From: Oscillatoriophycideae cyanobacterium NC_groundwater_1537_Pr4_S-0.65um_50_18
GTDB lineage: Bacteria; Cyanobacteriota; Cyanobacteriia; Elainellales; Elainellaceae
NCBI GenBank assembly: GCA_016208305.1
Contig: JACQYI010000007.1
Coordinates: forward strand, 1 to 64,000
DNA length: 64,000 nucleotides
Direction: 5' to 3'
Position 1 is the first letter of the stretch, and the number at the start of each line of letters is the position of its first letter. The notes beneath the pieces are model-generated. The model was given only the letters and a program-made list of their open reading frames with translations, had not been told where the DNA came from and searched no databases. Of the stretch, positions 42,217 to 50,967 are shown one piece after another. A program made the translations under genes and the position numbers.

Positions 42217-43305
42217 TTAACAAGGAAGCGCGACTCGAACGATCGTTTGCTTGTCAGGAATACTCTCAATGGTGAACTTTCCACCATGAAGCTCTGTGAG
42301 GCGTTTGGTAATTGCCAATCCTAATCCAGTTCCTTGTTGTTCCAATCGATCGCGATCAAATTGCATATAGGCACCCACTTTAGCAATCTGTTCTGCGGTC
42401 ATCCCATGCCCATAATCAATCACATGCAAAATAAAGTGATCCTGGTGGCAAGAGCTGAAAAGCTTCACCTGCGAACCATCTGGAGAAAACTTGAAGGCAT
42501 TGTCCAACAGCTCTGCCGTGATTTTCTTCAACTTGGGTTCAGATATCTTGGCTGCAATGGGCGCTAAATCAAGCTGTAAGTCATTTTCTCGATGATATTG
42601 CTCCGCTTTCGAGTGGGCGATCGATGCCATCACAGGCCCTGTATCACCCAGCAGTTCTCGTTGCAGCATGGCTATTTGTTCAGGGTTGGTGGCTAAAAGC
42701 TCTAGCTTGGCGATCAGCAAAAAGTTTTTTACAAGGCGGTGCAAGCGGTTAGAGTTAGCATTGATGTTTTCTGCAATTTCCAGAATTTCTGCTCGTGAAA
42801 TCAACGCATAATCTTCCATCAACATTTGAGACAGCCCACTCAGGACGCTTAGAACAGTGCTCAACTCATGGGGTAGGGAAAGGTTAATGCTCTGCCGGAG
42901 TTCATCTAGCTGTTGCTGAGATTGCTGTTCAATCGTCATTTGTTTACCGATGCGGGCAGCGATCGCTTCCAGCAACTCTCTGTGGGTAAACGGCTTGGTA
43001 AGGTAATCGTCAGCTCCCAACGTCATGCCCTGACGGAAATTAATTTTGTCGGCATTTGCCGTTAAGAATATAAAGGGAATGGTGGCAGTCTTGGTATTTT
43101 GTCGCACCTGAGTTAAAACGCCATAGCCATCTAGCTTGGGCATCTTTACATCGCAGAGAATAAGATTGGGCTGAAACTCGGCTGCCATCTGTATGCCCAC
43201 CTCTCCATTTTCAGCACTGAGGGTGTAAAAGTTTTCGCTGTTGAGAATCTCCACAATGGTGTCTCTTACAGCCTGTTCATCTTCAATGACCAAAATCTTC
43301 TTCAT
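42217..43305 (-). CDS. Receiver-histidine kinase with atypical H-box
   Basis: The 362-residue protein has an N-terminal receiver (1-122, Asp52 in LILCDVKMPKLDG), a short linker and a transmitter. The presumed phosphohistidine is His146 in SLPHELSTVLSVL, which departs from the standard SHELRTPL. The HATPase domain is normal, with DNAFKFSPDG (N-box), DYGHGM and GTGLGLAI. The start overlaps the stop of the CBS-GAF-PAS kinase by 4 bp, so the two are coupled and may form one relay: the big kinase phosphorylates this receiver. Confidence 0.85.
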   Translation of the reverse strand: MKKILVIEDEQAVRDTIVEILNSENFYTLSAENGEVGIQMAAEFQPNLILCDVKMPKLDGYGVLTQVRQNTKTATIPFIFLTANADKINFRQGMTLGADDYLTKPFTHRELLEAIAARIGKQMTIEQQSQQQLDELRQSINLSLPHELSTVLSVLSGLSQMLMEDYALISRAEILEIAENINANSNRLHRLVKNFLLIAKLELLATNPEQIAMLQRELLGDTGPVMASIAHSKAEQYHRENDLQLDLAPIAAKISEPKLKKITAELLDNAFKFSPDGSQVKLFSSCHQDHFILHVIDYGHGMTAEQIAKVGAYMQFDRDRLEQQGTGLGLAITKRLTELHGGKFTIESIPDKQTIVRVALPC

Positions 43306-46300
43306 AGTTCTGATTTCACTTCTGTAATGGGTAAGGAAACGGTAAAGGTAGTTCCGGCTCCTGGATCACTGGTAAAAGCGATCGCGCCACCGTGGGCTTT
43401 AACAGCTCGCATAACAATGGCTAGCCCTAAGCCAGTGCCAGGAATATTGCCTACATTGGTGGCTCGGTAGAACGAATCAAACAGGCGCTTTTGTTCATTA
43501 TCAGGAATGCCAATGCCTGCATCCTGTATCTTAAAGGTGGCAGTGCCATCCTGACAGGCTAGATCCAGCCGCACAAGGGTGTCAGGCGGCGAATATTTTA
43601 GGGCATTGGCAAGCAAGTTAACCAGAATATGTCGCAGCAGTTTTTCGTCCACCCAACCCTCGCTGCTGTCGCCCAATGAGTTGAAAAGTAGCCGTTCAGG
43701 ATTGGCTTCTTTAAATTGAAATTCTTCAACTAAGCCAGCACAGCACTGCTCTAAATTCAGCAAACCTGGATTAAATTCCAGTTTTCCGGCTTCACCCTTG
43801 CCAAAAATCAGCACGTCATTGAGCAAGTTTGTCATGTACTGTACAGCCGTCTGAATCCGCTGTAGTGCAGAACGTTTTTTATCGTCTGTCCATTTGGCGT
43901 GATAGCGCTCCAGGGATTCGGCAGAGGCCAAAATAGTAGTTAACGGGGTGCGAAATTCGTGCGATGCCATTGAGATAAAGCGCGTTTTGAGTTCGCCCAG
44001 TTCTTTCTCTTTGGTTAACGCGATGCGAATATCCCGCTCGACTTGTTTGCGCTCGGTAATATCGCGGGTGATGCCGCGATAGCCCTGCAATTCACCTTGA
44101 GCCGTTAAAACGGGTGAACCGCTCATTTCTAGTATGACGGGATGCCCCTTTTTGTGCAGAATCGTCGTTTCTATTTGACTGAATGCCTCATGTGCATGCA
44201 TAAAGTAACCCAGCACAGTGGCAGAGCGGATAGCCTCATCGGCTGGCATGAGATTAAAGATCCGTCGATTCAGGATCTCCTCAGGGTCATAGCCGATCAA
44301 CTGGCGGACTCTAGGGTTCAGGTAGGTGAATCGCCAATTGCAGTCCATTGCCCAGACCCAATCATTCGTTTGTTCGACTAAGCTGCGGAATTTAGCTTCA
44401 CTCTCTTTTAAAGCAATTTCAGCCTGTTTGCGATCGCTAATATCAATGCCAACCGAAACAGCTGCCTGATTCTGGTCGTATTTTTGCGCCACAATTAGAT
44501 AGCTGCGGGTAGAGCCATCCACCTCCACCATGATTTCCTGAGAGTCTGTTTGAATAGGCTGGGCAAAGAACTGTTGGAAAAAATCCATAAATTGAGTCCT
44601 TCCTGCCAAAAAGCCAAGGGGCTGTCCGGAGAAACTTTCAACAGAGCGATTGAAGGTGGCAGCAACGCGGCGGTTAACCCCCAGATAGCGCAGGTCATGA
44701 CTCATCCAGGAGACTAAGCCCGGAACGGCATCAAGCACTGCCTGAAGCTGATCTTTAGCTTGACTGAGGTTCTGTTCAACGCGATTACGTTCGACAATTT
44801 CAACCAACAGTTGTTCATTCACCTGTCGCCAGGAAGCGGTGCGTTCTTCAACTTTTGCTTCTAGGTCGTCTCTACTTTGCTTCAACTGAATTTCTATGTG
44901 TTTTTGGTCGGTGACATCGCGGGCGATCGCATAAATTAGTCGCTGAATAGGGTCATCGGGAGCAGCCGTCCAAGATAGCCAACGATAGGAGCCATCTTTA
45001 CAGCGGTAACGATTCTCCAAACAGGCTACAGGTCTGCCCTCCGAGAGTTCCTTGACGACAGCCAGCGTTGCCTGTCGATCATCGGGATGCACCAAGTCAA
45101 GAAACGGTATATTCAGTAATTCTTGTTCAGAGTAGCCCAATATACGAGTAAAGGATGGATTCACCCGCTTGAAGTATCCATCCATCCCAGCAACACACAC
45201 CAGATCGAGAGACAGCTTAAATACCTGGCTCAGCTCTTCTTCAACGCGCTGACGTTCTTTCAGCTCCATTTGAGCCTGCTCATACAACTCTGACTGTTTG
45301 AGAGCAATACCGACTTGCTTCACCAGTTGTCCCAGTAGCCGCGTTTCCCAGTCACGCCAGTATCGAGGTTGAGTACAGTGCTGAGTCACTAACAAGCCCC
45401 AGAGCTTTTGATGACAAATAATAGGCAATACCAGATTTGCTCTAACCTGAAATTGATCCGGCAAATTAATATGACACTGCGCCAGGCCCGCCTGATAGAT
45501 TTCGTCCGCGACTTGCATCTGGCCATTTGAGTGGGCTTCCAGGTATTCAGTCGCAAACCGAGTGTTGTGAATCTTTTCGCCCAGCATAGGTGTCCATCCT
45601 GGGTTGACGGACTCCGCGACCACCACACCACTGCCCTCAGGAGTAAGGCGATAGATAATAGCGCGATCGATTTGAAGGAATTGCTGAACTTCTACAACTG
45701 TCGTGAAAAGAATTTCTTCTACGTTGAGTGATTCATGAAGGCGGAGAGTAATGCTTGCCAAGAGGCGATCGCACTTTGCCTGCTCTTCTAATTGAGCCGT
45801 CCTTGTGCGAAACAGGTGCTCCAGTTCAGCATTCCGATTTTGCAATAAGCCTACTTTTTCGGCTTCTAATTCACAGATAGCCTGCCGCAAAGAACGCATC
45901 GATTTGTGCATTTCAGTCGGGTCGATCGATCGCAGTAGCTCTAGTTGAGTCAGCATACCCAATATCTTGCCATCCTGATCCGTCACCACCAGGTGCTCTA
46001 CTTGCCGCTGCTGCATTTCTTCATAGGCAAGCCAGAGCGAGTCAGCAGACGTTAAGCAAAGCGGCAGTTCTCGCATCACCGTTTGGGCGAGCACTGTTGC
46101 GAGTGAAGCTCCCTGATGCTGTAGGCAAACAATGTCTTGTGCCGTTACCGTACCAACTGGGATTAACCCTTGCTCGATTTCATTGTCTACAAGGACGACG
46201 CAATCTACCTCGTATTCCGTCATTAATTGAGCAATGCGGAGCGCTGAGGCATGCAAATCAACATGGACAACCTGCGTATTCATGGCATCGCCAACCCGAT

Positions 46301-46727
46301 GCACCTTCAGCAAATTAGAAGGCTGTAGCACTTGCTGAATGCTGTTTGGCGTTACTAATCCAACACAGATACCTGCGCTATTGATCACGGGTAAATGATG
46401 AATTTTATGCTGATGCAAGATCGAGAGTGTCATCAGCGGATCGCCCAACTCACTTTCTAGTAGGGTGATCTTGGGCTGTACAACGATGTCTGTAACCATT
46501 AGCTTATCAGTGCAGACACCCCTAGCAGCCAACTGAACGATGTCCCACTCCGTCACGATGCCGATCAATTCTGTGCCGTCAATCACTAGCACACAGCTTG
46601 CCACTTTACCTTGCCAAACTTCACTCATCAGACCGATGAGTTGAGATAATTTGGCATCTGCTTTTACAACAGGCGGAAATATGTCAAGGATCGATCGTCT
46701 AGAGGGGGGTGGGGTCAAAGTATTCAT
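43302..46727 (-). CDS. CBS-GAF-PAS histidine kinase, probable cyanobacteriochrome
   Basis: This 1141-residue soluble sensor has four CBS motifs (about 10-270), a coiled coil (280-320), a GAF domain (325-480), three PAS domains (about 500-610, 655-770 and 770-895) and a HisKA domain with His923 in MASHEFRTPL. HATPase_c follows, with NALKYSPPD, DAGIGIP and GTGLGLAI. The GAF domain has EIYQAGLAQCHINLPDQFQ with Cys418-His419 at the canonical bilin-attachment site, and AESVNPGW upstream, as in cyanobacteriochromes. The position of the second DXCF cysteine reads NTRF, so only one cysteine would bind the chromophore. CBS domains bind adenine nucleotides, so light and energy state might be combined. 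It is coupled to the downstream receiver-kinase. Confidence 0.85.
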   Translation of the reverse strand: MNTLTPPPSRRSILDIFPPVVKADAKLSQLIGLMSEVWQGKVASCVLVIDGTELIGIVTEWDIVQLAARGVCTDKLMVTDIVVQPKITLLESELGDPLMTLSILHQHKIHHLPVINSAGICVGLVTPNSIQQVLQPSNLLKVHRVGDAMNTQVVHVDLHASALRIAQLMTEYEVDCVVLVDNEIEQGLIPVGTVTAQDIVCLQHQGASLATVLAQTVMRELPLCLTSADSLWLAYEEMQQRQVEHLVVTDQDGKILGMLTQLELLRSIDPTEMHKSMRSLRQAICELEAEKVGLLQNRNAELEHLFRTRTAQLEEQAKCDRLLASITLRLHESLNVEEILFTTVVEVQQFLQIDRAIIYRLTPEGSGVVVAESVNPGWTPMLGEKIHNTRFATEYLEAHSNGQMQVADEIYQAGLAQCHINLPDQFQVRANLVLPIICHQKLWGLLVTQHCTQPRYWRDWETRLLGQLVKQVGIALKQSELYEQAQMELKERQRVEEELSQVFKLSLDLVCVAGMDGYFKRVNPSFTRILGYSEQELLNIPFLDLVHPDDRQATLAVVKELSEGRPVACLENRYRCKDGSYRWLSWTAAPDDPIQRLIYAIARDVTDQKHIEIQLKQSRDDLEAKVEERTASWRQVNEQLLVEIVERNRVEQNLSQAKDQLQAVLDAVPGLVSWMSHDLRYLGVNRRVAATFNRSVESFSGQPLGFLAGRTQFMDFFQQFFAQPIQTDSQEIMVEVDGSTRSYLIVAQKYDQNQAAVSVGIDISDRKQAEIALKESEAKFRSLVEQTNDWVWAMDCNWRFTYLNPRVRQLIGYDPEEILNRRIFNLMPADEAIRSATVLGYFMHAHEAFSQIETTILHKKGHPVILEMSGSPVLTAQGELQGYRGITRDITERKQVERDIRIALTKEKELGELKTRFISMASHEFRTPLTTILASAESLERYHAKWTDDKKRSALQRIQTAVQYMTNLLNDVLIFGKGEAGKLEFNPGLLNLEQCCAGLVEEFQFKEANPERLLFNSLGDSSEGWVDEKLLRHILVNLLANALKYSPPDTLVRLDLACQDGTATFKIQDAGIGIPDNEQKRLFDSFYRATNVGNIPGTGLGLAIVMRAVKAHGGAIAFTSDPGAGTTFTVSLPITEVKSEL

Positions 46728-47071
46728 AGTCGTCGCAATCTGAAGACTTCCCTGACAAGAACTTTAAACGGGTGATATTGCTTGCCTCATCAGAGAACCA
46801 GCGTCCTTCAGGCATTTGATAACCCTTCATTTAGTACACTATCCTTAGCTGCTTCTCTCAGTAGCGCGGTCCTACCTTGTCTTCAGATTATTTTGAATCA
46901 CCCTGATATGACATCAGGAAAACCCCTCTACATGGCATCAGGAAAAGCCTGAGATTAGTCCATTTAGCTGAGCTCTAAGCTGGCAACTCAGAGATTAATG
47001 TCATTGAAACAAGCTCTATCGGCGGAATGACAGAGCTTGGCAAGTTAGAAATACTCAGAATCTTAATTGGG
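46728..47071. other. Promoter region of the CBS-GAF-PAS kinase operon
   Basis: No gene seen. The stretch contains a spaced direct repeat at 46908-46946, listed separately, and otherwise nothing that I can assign. Confidence 0.4.
46908..46946 (-). promoter_or_regulatory. Spaced direct repeat upstream of the kinase operon
   Basis: ATGACATCAGGAAAA (46908-46922) and ATGGCATCAGGAAAA (46932-46946) differ at one position and start 24 bp apart. They lie about 180 bp upstream of the kinase start on its template side. A tandem binding site for a dimeric regulator is possible, but unproven. Confidence 0.35.
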
Positions 47072-47358
47072 GTAATTGCTCAACTGGGTTGACCTGATGC
47101 AGTCTAAAGGAGAGGATGGTAAGCTTTTGGCATGAAAGAACTGCCCCCTCTAGAATGAGCGAACTTTACGGTCTGACTCTGTCAAAAGGAGCGATTGCCA
47201 ATCTCCGCGTAATTTTTCGCAAGGTGACCAACGGCTTCCACTCAGATTGGGGAGCAGAGTTATTCGCTCAAGTGCGATCGCTGATTAATACTGCTAAGCG
47301 TCAGGGCATTTCTGCTTTTGATGACATTTTCTGTGCCCTTACCTTTCAGAAGGGATGA
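47072..47358 (+). mobile_element. IS66-family element with internal deletion
   Basis: The left end (47072-47155) is 80/84 identical to 306-389, beginning GTAA and running into the start MKELPPLE at 47132. The frame then shifts to ELYGLTLSKGAIAN, an IS66 core motif, and jumps to RKVTNGFHSDWGAELFAQVR followed by SLINTAKRQGISAF, the C-terminal hallmark. Most of the transposase, including its catalytic residues, is missing. The right terminus was not found downstream. The remnant gene ends at TGA 47356-47358. Confidence 0.75.
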
Positions 47359-47432
47359 TGCGATCGCCGTTGTTCCCCCTCCCATCATCCCACTCTCTCA
47401 TCACTCAAAATATCTGCTCCCCTAACGACGAG

Positions 47433-47515
47433 ATGCACCCTCAGCAATCCCTTGCCATTTTTAAAGAAGTAGGCGATCGAGCTAGTGAAAGTACAGCGAT
47501 CGGCAGCATTGGGGT
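47433..47515 (+). pseudogene. Tetratricopeptide-repeat remnant
   Basis: The frame encodes QQSLAIFKEVGDRASESTAI, which matches TPR units of the kind found in cyanobacterial TPR-CHAT proteins (AL-I---GDR-GE-TTL-N). Only about one unit is left between the IS66 remnant and the DUF1349 gene. It is probably debris of another TPR gene. Confidence 0.45.
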
Positions 47516-47650
47516 AGTCCAAGGCTCCAAAGGGGCAATATCCGCTGGGCATAGACGATAACTTGGGCGGCAACGTTGATGACGGCCCAGGAAATGGATG
47601 GGCTGAACCTCCCCCTCATGCTAGTTTTGTCAGTCGATCAGGGTTGCTGC

Positions 47651-48214
47651 TTACTCCCCTAGATTGAACGATCGAACACAAGCACTTTGCTGTGATGGAA
47701 ACCCCTCAAAAGACGCTTCAAAACCATCGCCCTCTGGAGAAGCGCACATGATGCCCGCTTGAATCTTATCGCCGAGTAAATAGGTCAACCTAAACAGTCT
47801 GTATTCTAAATTGTTGTCCTGGTAAGAGATGTGAATGGCTTCCCGACGACGTTCGACGCGCAGGTGTAGGACTTCGGGCGGGTTGGGCAGCGGAATCATA
47901 GACCAGTCGGAATAGTCGTGGGTAACGACAGCGCTCAGATTTTGCACTCCATCGACAAACTCAATGCCAGTTTTTATCCAATGTTTTTCGTCCATCCGGA
48001 GCATGATTCCAGCCTGATCATAGAGGTCTTTATAGTTCCCGCAGATGCCGACATCCACCACAAAATCAGTGCTAAAGGTATCGAAATAAAAGTGACCTGA
48101 GTCGCGAATAAAGCCATAGTGGGTCGTGCGCCAGAAGTCTGTTTTGGGAGAGGTTTTAACGGTCAGCCTATTGCCTGCATGCTTCCATTCAGTCGGTTCA
48201 TTGAGCCATTGCAT
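47651..48214 (-). CDS. DUF1349 (concanavalin-like lectin/glucanase fold) protein
   Basis: The 187-residue cytoplasmic protein has the DUF1349 pattern: an aromatic DFWRTTHYGFIRDSGHF stretch, DQAGIMLRMDEKHWIKTGIE, SDWSMIPLP and QAGIMCASPEGDGFEASFE. Relatives are annotated as regulators of enolase 1 or as sugar-binding proteins; the true role is unknown. ATG 48214 with GAGG 6 nt upstream is preferred to a TTG at 48226. It follows the DoxX gene by about 21 bp and is probably cotranscribed with it. Confidence 0.8.
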   Translation of the reverse strand: MQWLNEPTEWKHAGNRLTVKTSPKTDFWRTTHYGFIRDSGHFYFDTFSTDFVVDVGICGNYKDLYDQAGIMLRMDEKHWIKTGIEFVDGVQNLSAVVTHDYSDWSMIPLPNPPEVLHLRVERRREAIHISYQDNNLEYRLFRLTYLLGDKIQAGIMCASPEGDGFEASFEGFPSQQSACVRSFNLGE

Positions 48215-48235
48215 CAGATACCTCAAGTGTATGTG

Positions 48236-48691
48236 TTACTGTCGTGAACGCCAAACGGTATTGCCCACACCATATTGCACAACCAACAACAGACCTCCCA
48301 CCATCGTCAAGTTTTTCATAAACATAATTTGCTCAAGTGGGTCAGTAAAGTTGCTGTGGAAGATAAATCCTGTAATAAGGGTAAAGAATGCCAGTGCAGC
48401 GGCTCCCAAGCGTGGATAAATACCCAGAAGAACAGACAACCCACCGAGTAATTCTAAAGCGATCGCAGCAGGCAAGAAAAACCAGGTGAGAGGCATTCCA
48501 AAGGCTGCCATATAAGCCTGAGTCTCTGCAGGATGGAGGATCTTGTTCACTCCAGACCAGAAAAAGATTGCAACCAGCAAAATACGGGCGATTAAAGGCA
48601 AGAGATTCCGAGTTGCATAAAGTCCAGTCGTAGATGAGTGTTGCTCAGTTTGTGTTTCTAGGGACGATGAGCGAACAGAATGTTTTGTCAT
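48236..48691 (-). CDS. DoxX-family membrane protein
   Basis: The 151-residue protein has four membrane helices and the DoxX signature: RILLVAIFFWSGVNKILHP near the first helix, ALELLGGLSVLLGIYPRLGA and a FMKNLTMVGGLLLV final helix. DoxX-like proteins take part in thiol or quinone redox protection of membranes. ATG 48691 has GGAG upstream; a longer frame adds 11 unlikely residues. A 17-bp palindrome lies upstream at 48747. Confidence 0.85.
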   Translation of the reverse strand: MTKHSVRSSSLETQTEQHSSTTGLYATRNLLPLIARILLVAIFFWSGVNKILHPAETQAYMAAFGMPLTWFFLPAAIALELLGGLSVLLGIYPRLGAAALAFFTLITGFIFHSNFTDPLEQIMFMKNLTMVGGLLLVVQYGVGNTVWRSRQ

Positions 48692-48746
48692 GATAAAGAC
48701 TCCGATGGAATAGCTATGGAACAAGTTTCGGGAGAATATGTAGTAT

Positions 48747-48763
48747 GGAACACTATATGTTCC
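48747..48763. promoter_or_regulatory. Palindromic operator candidate upstream of doxX-like gene
   Basis: GGAACA-CTATA-TGTTCC is a perfect 6-bp-arm inverted repeat, 56 bp before the DoxX start. The size fits a dimeric winged-helix repressor. No such regulator adjoins the DoxX gene, so the binder is unknown. Confidence 0.4.
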
Positions 48764-48843
48764 CCCTTTAAGTTTCTACCGTTAAAATACATCACTATTT
48801 TGTTGGGATGCATCACTCAACAGCACGGATAAAGAGGAGAGAT

Positions 48844-49773
48844 TTAGCGACTATTGGGTAACGTCACTGTGACAGTAGTGCCATGAGTCTCTGAAGACTC
48901 AATCTGTATCGCTCCAGCATGAGCTTCGACAATCTGCTGCACGATTGTCAATCCCAGTCCTGTGCCCGTGGCTTTGGTGGTATAAAACGGCTCTGTGAGT
49001 TTTGGCAACTGGTCTGAGGAAATGGAGGTGCCGCCATTGTGAACCTGTAAACCAATGCGATCGCCCCCAATGAGTTTAACACCGATATAAATACTGTCAC
49101 CGTCGGAGACAGCTTCACAGGCATTTGTCAGTAAGTTGATGAGCACCTGCTTAAGTTTGTCTGGGTCTGCAATTAGGAAGACTGGGGTGCTGCTATGCCA
49201 AAATTCCAGCTTGCGATCCAGCGCGACGGGCGTGTGTTGAAAAACCTCCAGAGTTTCGACAACAAGTTGATTGAGGTTGAGTTCTTGACGTTGTAAGGTT
49301 TGGGGTTTGGCGTAAAGCAAGATCTGATTGAGCAGGCGTTGCAGGCGATCGCCATCTGCCAATGCCAAAGACAAGCGTTCCATTGCCACCTCAGAAAGGT
49401 CTTGATGCTGGCAATAGTTCAACCACATCCAGAGGGTTGTCAGTGGATTACGAATTTCGTGAACAATGCTGGCTGCAAGTGCCCCAACTGCCGCCAGATG
49501 CTCTTTTTCAGCGAGTTGCCTCTGGAGCGATCGCACCTCTCTGGCATAATGAGCCACTTCAGCGGCGAGTGCCTGTTCCCGCTGGGTCATACAACGCCAC
49601 GATTGCCCCTGTTGTGGCAATTGTCGAGGGGTAAAGAACGGCCAAAACCAGTTGAAGGACAACGATTTCGCTAAATTCTGCACGACGACTGGGAGCATCT
49701 CAGTGGGGTTAGATGGCATTTTGGCGATCGCCAAGCACCCGGATGCAAAGGACAACCGATTGGAATTTTTCAT
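48844..49773 (-). CDS. Soluble histidine kinase
   Basis: The 309-residue protein has a short N-terminal region, a coiled coil (about 68-95) and a HisKA domain with His105 in ASIVHEIRNPLTTLW. A HATPase_c domain follows, with NLLTNACEAVSDGD, VHNGGTSI and GTGLGLTIV. No recognisable sensor domain or membrane helix is present, so input must come from a partner or its N-terminus. ATG 49773 follows GGAGGA at ideal distance. It lies 23 bp after the azoreductase stop in the same direction, and probably shares its MarR-controlled transcript. Confidence 0.85.
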   Translation of the reverse strand: MKNSNRLSFASGCLAIAKMPSNPTEMLPVVVQNLAKSLSFNWFWPFFTPRQLPQQGQSWRCMTQREQALAAEVAHYAREVRSLQRQLAEKEHLAAVGALAASIVHEIRNPLTTLWMWLNYCQHQDLSEVAMERLSLALADGDRLQRLLNQILLYAKPQTLQRQELNLNQLVVETLEVFQHTPVALDRKLEFWHSSTPVFLIADPDKLKQVLINLLTNACEAVSDGDSIYIGVKLIGGDRIGLQVHNGGTSISSDQLPKLTEPFYTTKATGTGLGLTIVQQIVEAHAGAIQIESSETHGTTVTVTLPNSR

Positions 49774-49796
49774 GATCAATCCTCCACTCAGACACA

Positions 49797-50420
49797 CTAC
49801 CAAGTCTTCGCCAACTCCATCAAACGGGCGATCGCTGCATCAGTTGCTTGTTGCTGCATCTCACCCCCCATTCCTTGATAAGGAACTTCAACATATTCCA
49901 CATCCTGAATGCCCAGAAAATTCAAAATGAACTGGAGATAGGGCACACAAAAATCCATTGCGCCTGCGGGTGTTTCGGGAGCATAGCTACCAGCACGAGA
50001 ACTGATAATTAACGCTTTCTTCTCAGTGAGTAAGCCGTTAAAAGTTGCAGTATCGCGGTTGTACTGGACAGTACGACCAACGCGAATACTGTTGTCAAAG
50101 TAGGCTTTTAGATTTGCAGGAATTCCAAAGTTATACATGGGAACCCCAAGCACAATGCGATCGGATTCAAACAGTTCAGTAATCAGAGTCTCTGATTCAG
50201 ATAACAACGCCTTTGTAGCTTCCGTTTGGCCTGTCTCTGAAGTTAGATTGGCTGCCACCCAATCAGCCGTAATCAGCGCAGGCGGGTGTTCTCCCACGTC
50301 TCGCAATTGGTGCTGAGCGTCGGGATGAAAAGACTGCCACTGGTAAATAAACTTGGAAGCAAGGGTACGAGAAATGGATCGTTCTTGACGAACACTAGAC
50401 TGAATTTCTAACAGCTTCAT
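49797..50420 (-). CDS. azoR: FMN-dependent NADH:quinone/azo oxidoreductase
   Basis: The 207-residue flavodoxin-like protein has LEIQSSVRQERSISRTLA (phosphate-binding loop of FMN), GVPMYNFGIPANLKAYFDNSIR and the SSRAGSYAP loop near the flavin. AzoR proteins reduce quinones and azo dyes by two electrons with NADH and protect against electrophiles. It is encoded on the same strand as two DUF606 transporters and opposite a MarR regulator, a layout known for quinone-responsive MarR systems. Confidence 0.9.
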   Translation of the reverse strand: MKLLEIQSSVRQERSISRTLASKFIYQWQSFHPDAQHQLRDVGEHPPALITADWVAANLTSETGQTEATKALLSESETLITELFESDRIVLGVPMYNFGIPANLKAYFDNSIRVGRTVQYNRDTATFNGLLTEKKALIISSRAGSYAPETPAGAMDFCVPYLQFILNFLGIQDVEYVEVPYQGMGGEMQQQATDAAIARLMELAKTW

Positions 50421-50488
50421 GGCAATTCTCTAATAAGATTGACTTGATACAAGATTGACTCGATACAAAGAGGATGTTGAACCGGGAT

Positions 50489-50950
50489 CTAATTTGAGTG
50501 TTGACAATCGAGCTGGGTGAGAGCGATCGCCACAACCAACAAAGCAATCGCGAAGACTCTAGAGAAATTGAGCGGATGAGTCGGGACATCTAACCAACCA
50601 AACTGATCAATGACAAGAGACATGATCATTTGACTACAGACCACCACTAAGGTTGCGGTCGTCAAGCCGAGTTTTGGAACCGTTAATGTACTCAAGCTGA
50701 CAAATGTCGCACCTAACAATCCCCCTAAAAACGCCCACCAGGGAACACCAGCGAACTGTTGCAGACTGGGCGATTTGAAAAGCCCTGATGCAATCAAAAG
50801 CGTTAAGATACTGAACCCAACCAGAAAATTAATCGCAGCCGCCGCGATCGCAGAGTGTAACGTTTGCTTTAAGCGAGCATTGGCAGCCGACCCGATCGCT
50901 AAAAAACTACCCGCCGAACCTGCACCAACCATTGCCAATAAAAAGTTCAT
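50489..50950 (-). CDS. DUF606/YdcZ-type membrane transporter half, second copy
   Basis: This 153-residue protein with five membrane helices has GAGSAGSFLAIGSAANARLKQ and LGGLLGATFVSLSTLTVPKLG, which are typical of the DMT-superfamily DUF606 family. Such proteins are small half-size transporters that work in pairs. The ATG at 50950 is where homology begins; the longer frame overlaps the sister gene. It lies 17 bp downstream of that sister. Confidence 0.85.
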   Translation of the reverse strand: MNFLLAMVGAGSAGSFLAIGSAANARLKQTLHSAIAAAAINFLVGFSILTLLIASGLFKSPSLQQFAGVPWWAFLGGLLGATFVSLSTLTVPKLGLTTATLVVVCSQMIMSLVIDQFGWLDVPTHPLNFSRVFAIALLVVAIALTQLDCQHSN

Positions 50951-50967
50951 AATGCATAAGGAATGAA

